Origin: an uncultured Chloroflexota bacterium
Lineage (GTDB): Bacteria > Chloroflexota > Dehalococcoidia > UBA2979
Direction: 5' to 3'
Assembly: GCA_902827055.1 (NCBI GenBank)
Contig: CADEHD010000116.1
Coordinates: forward strand, 1 to 6,768
DNA length: 6,768 nucleotides
Each line of letters opens with the position of its first letter. The first letter of the stretch is position 1. The notes below the pieces were generated by a model. It saw only the letters and a program-made list of their open reading frames with translations. It made no database searches and was not told where the DNA came from. Shown piece after piece: positions 6,009 through 6,768 of the stretch. Made by a program: the position numbers and the translations under genes.

Positions 6009-6229
6009 TAGGTGGGGCCGCCGGAGGCGCCCTCATTGAAGACACGAGGTGGGCTCCGGGATTCGTGAACCGTGCGTACCGGCCCGAATTGGCGCGAGAT
6101 TTGCGAGGTTTCCTCGCGGCCCTCAAGGGGGGCATCGCGGAATCTTGAGCCCTCGTCATCCCAGCCACGACCACGCTCGCGGTTAGGCTGCGTGGAGCCG
6201 CGGCTGGCTTGATGCTTGCGAGGTTGCAC
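6009..6229. promoter_or_regulatory. Divergent intergenic region between the ccm operon and the regulator gene
   Basis: These roughly 220 bases separate the two divergent transcription units and must hold both promoters, at least in part. I found no convincing -35/-10 pair on either strand; the closest, TTGAGG (6127-6122 on the minus strand), lacks a good -10 at 17 bases. Visible structure includes a perfect hairpin GCGAGGTTTCCTCGC (6103-6117), a second weak inverted repeat CTCAAG/CTTGAG (6122-6127 and 6144-6149), and a 10-base direct repeat TTGCGAGGTT (6101-6110 and 6216-6225). Any of these could be operators, but none matches a site I know. No convincing small gene was seen. Confidence 0.5.
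6103..6117. repeat. Perfect short inverted repeat (GCGAGG-TTT-CCTCGC)
   Basis: Six-base arms around a TTT spacer lie midway in the divergent intergenic region. As DNA it is a candidate operator half-site pair; as RNA it would form a small stem-loop. No T-tract follows on either strand, so it is not a typical intrinsic terminator. Confidence 0.5.
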
Positions 6230-6768
6230 GTGGTCGCAGTACGCACACTCAGAAGCCACCCGGTGCCCACGCGCTGGGTCAGCCTCAGCCATGCGAGCGA
6301 GATCCTCGGCGTGAACCAGTCGACCGTGCGACGGTGGGTCGACTCCGGCCTCGTCCGCGCCTATCGGACCCCGGGTGGTCACCGGCGACTCGCCGAGTCG
6401 GACCTGCTCGCGATGACCCAGGGCACACCGGAGCGACTGCAGTCCGCCGCGACCTCGAGGATCCAGCGCGAACTGCGCGGTCGTGGCGCGAACGCCGAGT
6501 GGCGCGCCCCGTCCGACGGAGCGGCCGAGCTCCGTTCGCTGGGGCGGCGGCTGCTGGCGCTCGTCGGCGACGCCATGGCGCGGCGCCAGCCCCGAGAGGT
6601 GATCGAGCTCGAGATCGACGACATCGGGCGGGAGTACGGGGCGCTGCTCGTTCGCAGCCAGCTCACACTGCCGCTCGCCATCGAGGCGTTTACCTTCTTC
6701 CGACGCTCGCTCGACGAGACCGCGCGCTACCTGGCCGGACGCAAGGGGCTCGACCTCTCCGGGGCGGC
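6230..6768 (+). CDS. BldC/MerR-like helix-turn-helix regulator with C-terminal helical sensor-like domain (partial)
   Basis: The frame is open from 6149 to the window edge; from GTG 6230 it gives 179 residues and is truncated at its C-terminus. Residues about 16-60 form a MerR/BldC/excisionase-type winged helix-turn-helix: WVSLSHASEILGV, STVRRWVDSGLV, then AYRTPGGHRRL, where TPGGHRR is the signature of the wing and this family usually recognises DNA repeats. After an Arg-rich linker, residues about 98-175 are helical (LRSLGRRLLALVGDAMA, IDDIGREYGALL, then AIEAFTFFRRSLDETARYLA), resembling the N-terminal sensor-like helices of RsbR- or PucR-related regulators; this assignment is tentative. GTG 6230 is preferred because GCGAGG (6218-6223) precedes it by 6 bases; ATG 6212 and GTG 6263 (beginning PTRWVSLS) are alternatives. 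It is divergent from the ccm operon and may or may not control it. Confidence 0.85.
   Translation, partial: MVAVRTLRSHPVPTRWVSLSHASEILGVNQSTVRRWVDSGLVRAYRTPGGHRRLAESDLLAMTQGTPERLQSAATSRIQRELRGRGANAEWRAPSDGAAELRSLGRRLLALVGDAMARRQPREVIELEIDDIGREYGALLVRSQLTLPLAIEAFTFFRRSLDETARYLAGRKGLDLSGA

Noticed and set aside
6122..6149. CTCAAG/CTTGAG as a transcription terminator or strong operator
   Set aside because: The arms are only six bases with a 16-base loop, flanking bases do not pair, and no T-tract follows; recorded only as a weak feature of the intergenic region.
6008..6382. A 124-codon minus-strand frame covering the intergenic region and the regulator start
   Set aside because: It overlaps the well-supported HTH coding region in antisense, has no recognisable domain, and ends right at the ccmG start.

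Overview
The window is one dense, GC-rich stretch dominated by a System I (Ccm) cytochrome c maturation operon on the minus strand, with the start of a divergent regulatory gene on the plus strand at the right edge. Reading the operon in its own direction (right to left) gives: a CcmG/DsbE-type thioredoxin-fold reductase (6008-5394), the heme chaperone CcmE (5397-4966), the heme lyase core CcmF (4940-2934), a CcmH/CcmL-type CxxC protein (2937-2437), a very short CcmI-like membrane protein (2432-2142), a secreted, membrane-tethered protein with a carboxypeptidase-regulatory-like beta-sandwich (2145-1114), the heme delivery protein CcmC (1047-319), a CcmD-like small protein (316-92), and the first 31 codons of a further gene that runs off the left edge (95-1). 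No rRNA, tRNA, CRISPR array, insertion sequence or prophage was seen, and no stretch over 300 bases lacks a gene.

The genes are packed for coupled expression. Four junctions share a 4-base GTGA or ATGA stop/start overlap (5394-5397, 2934-2937, 2142-2145, 92-95). Most of the others are separated by a few bases and carry a clear purine-rich ribosome binding site. In the known pathway CcmC and CcmD load heme on CcmE, CcmE carries it covalently to CcmF, and CcmG with CcmH keeps the CxxCH cysteines of the apocytochrome reduced so that CcmF/CcmH can attach the heme. All four expected CcmF histidines, both CcmC histidines and both WWD tryptophan-rich motifs are present, so the machinery looks functional. 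CcmA and CcmB (the ABC transporter that releases holo-CcmE) are not in the window; the truncated left-edge gene lies where one of them could begin.

Points that differ from the textbook system are: CcmE has His-x-x-x-Phe instead of His-x-x-x-Tyr; CcmH has two extra cysteines just after its CxxC; CcmI is cut down to a membrane helix and a short charged segment; and an unassigned cysteine-free extracytoplasmic protein sits inside the operon. The gene order (G-E-F-H-I-X-C-D) also differs from the enterobacterial ccmABCDEFGH order.

The organism is a high-GC bacterium. The Ccm variant together with the divergent BldC/MerR-like helix-turn-helix protein carrying an RsbR/PucR-like helical domain suggests Chloroflexota (Dehalococcoidia or Thermomicrobia-like), but this is inference from family resemblance only. 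I see no wholly new system here; the interest lies in the variant Ccm components and in the unassigned operon member.
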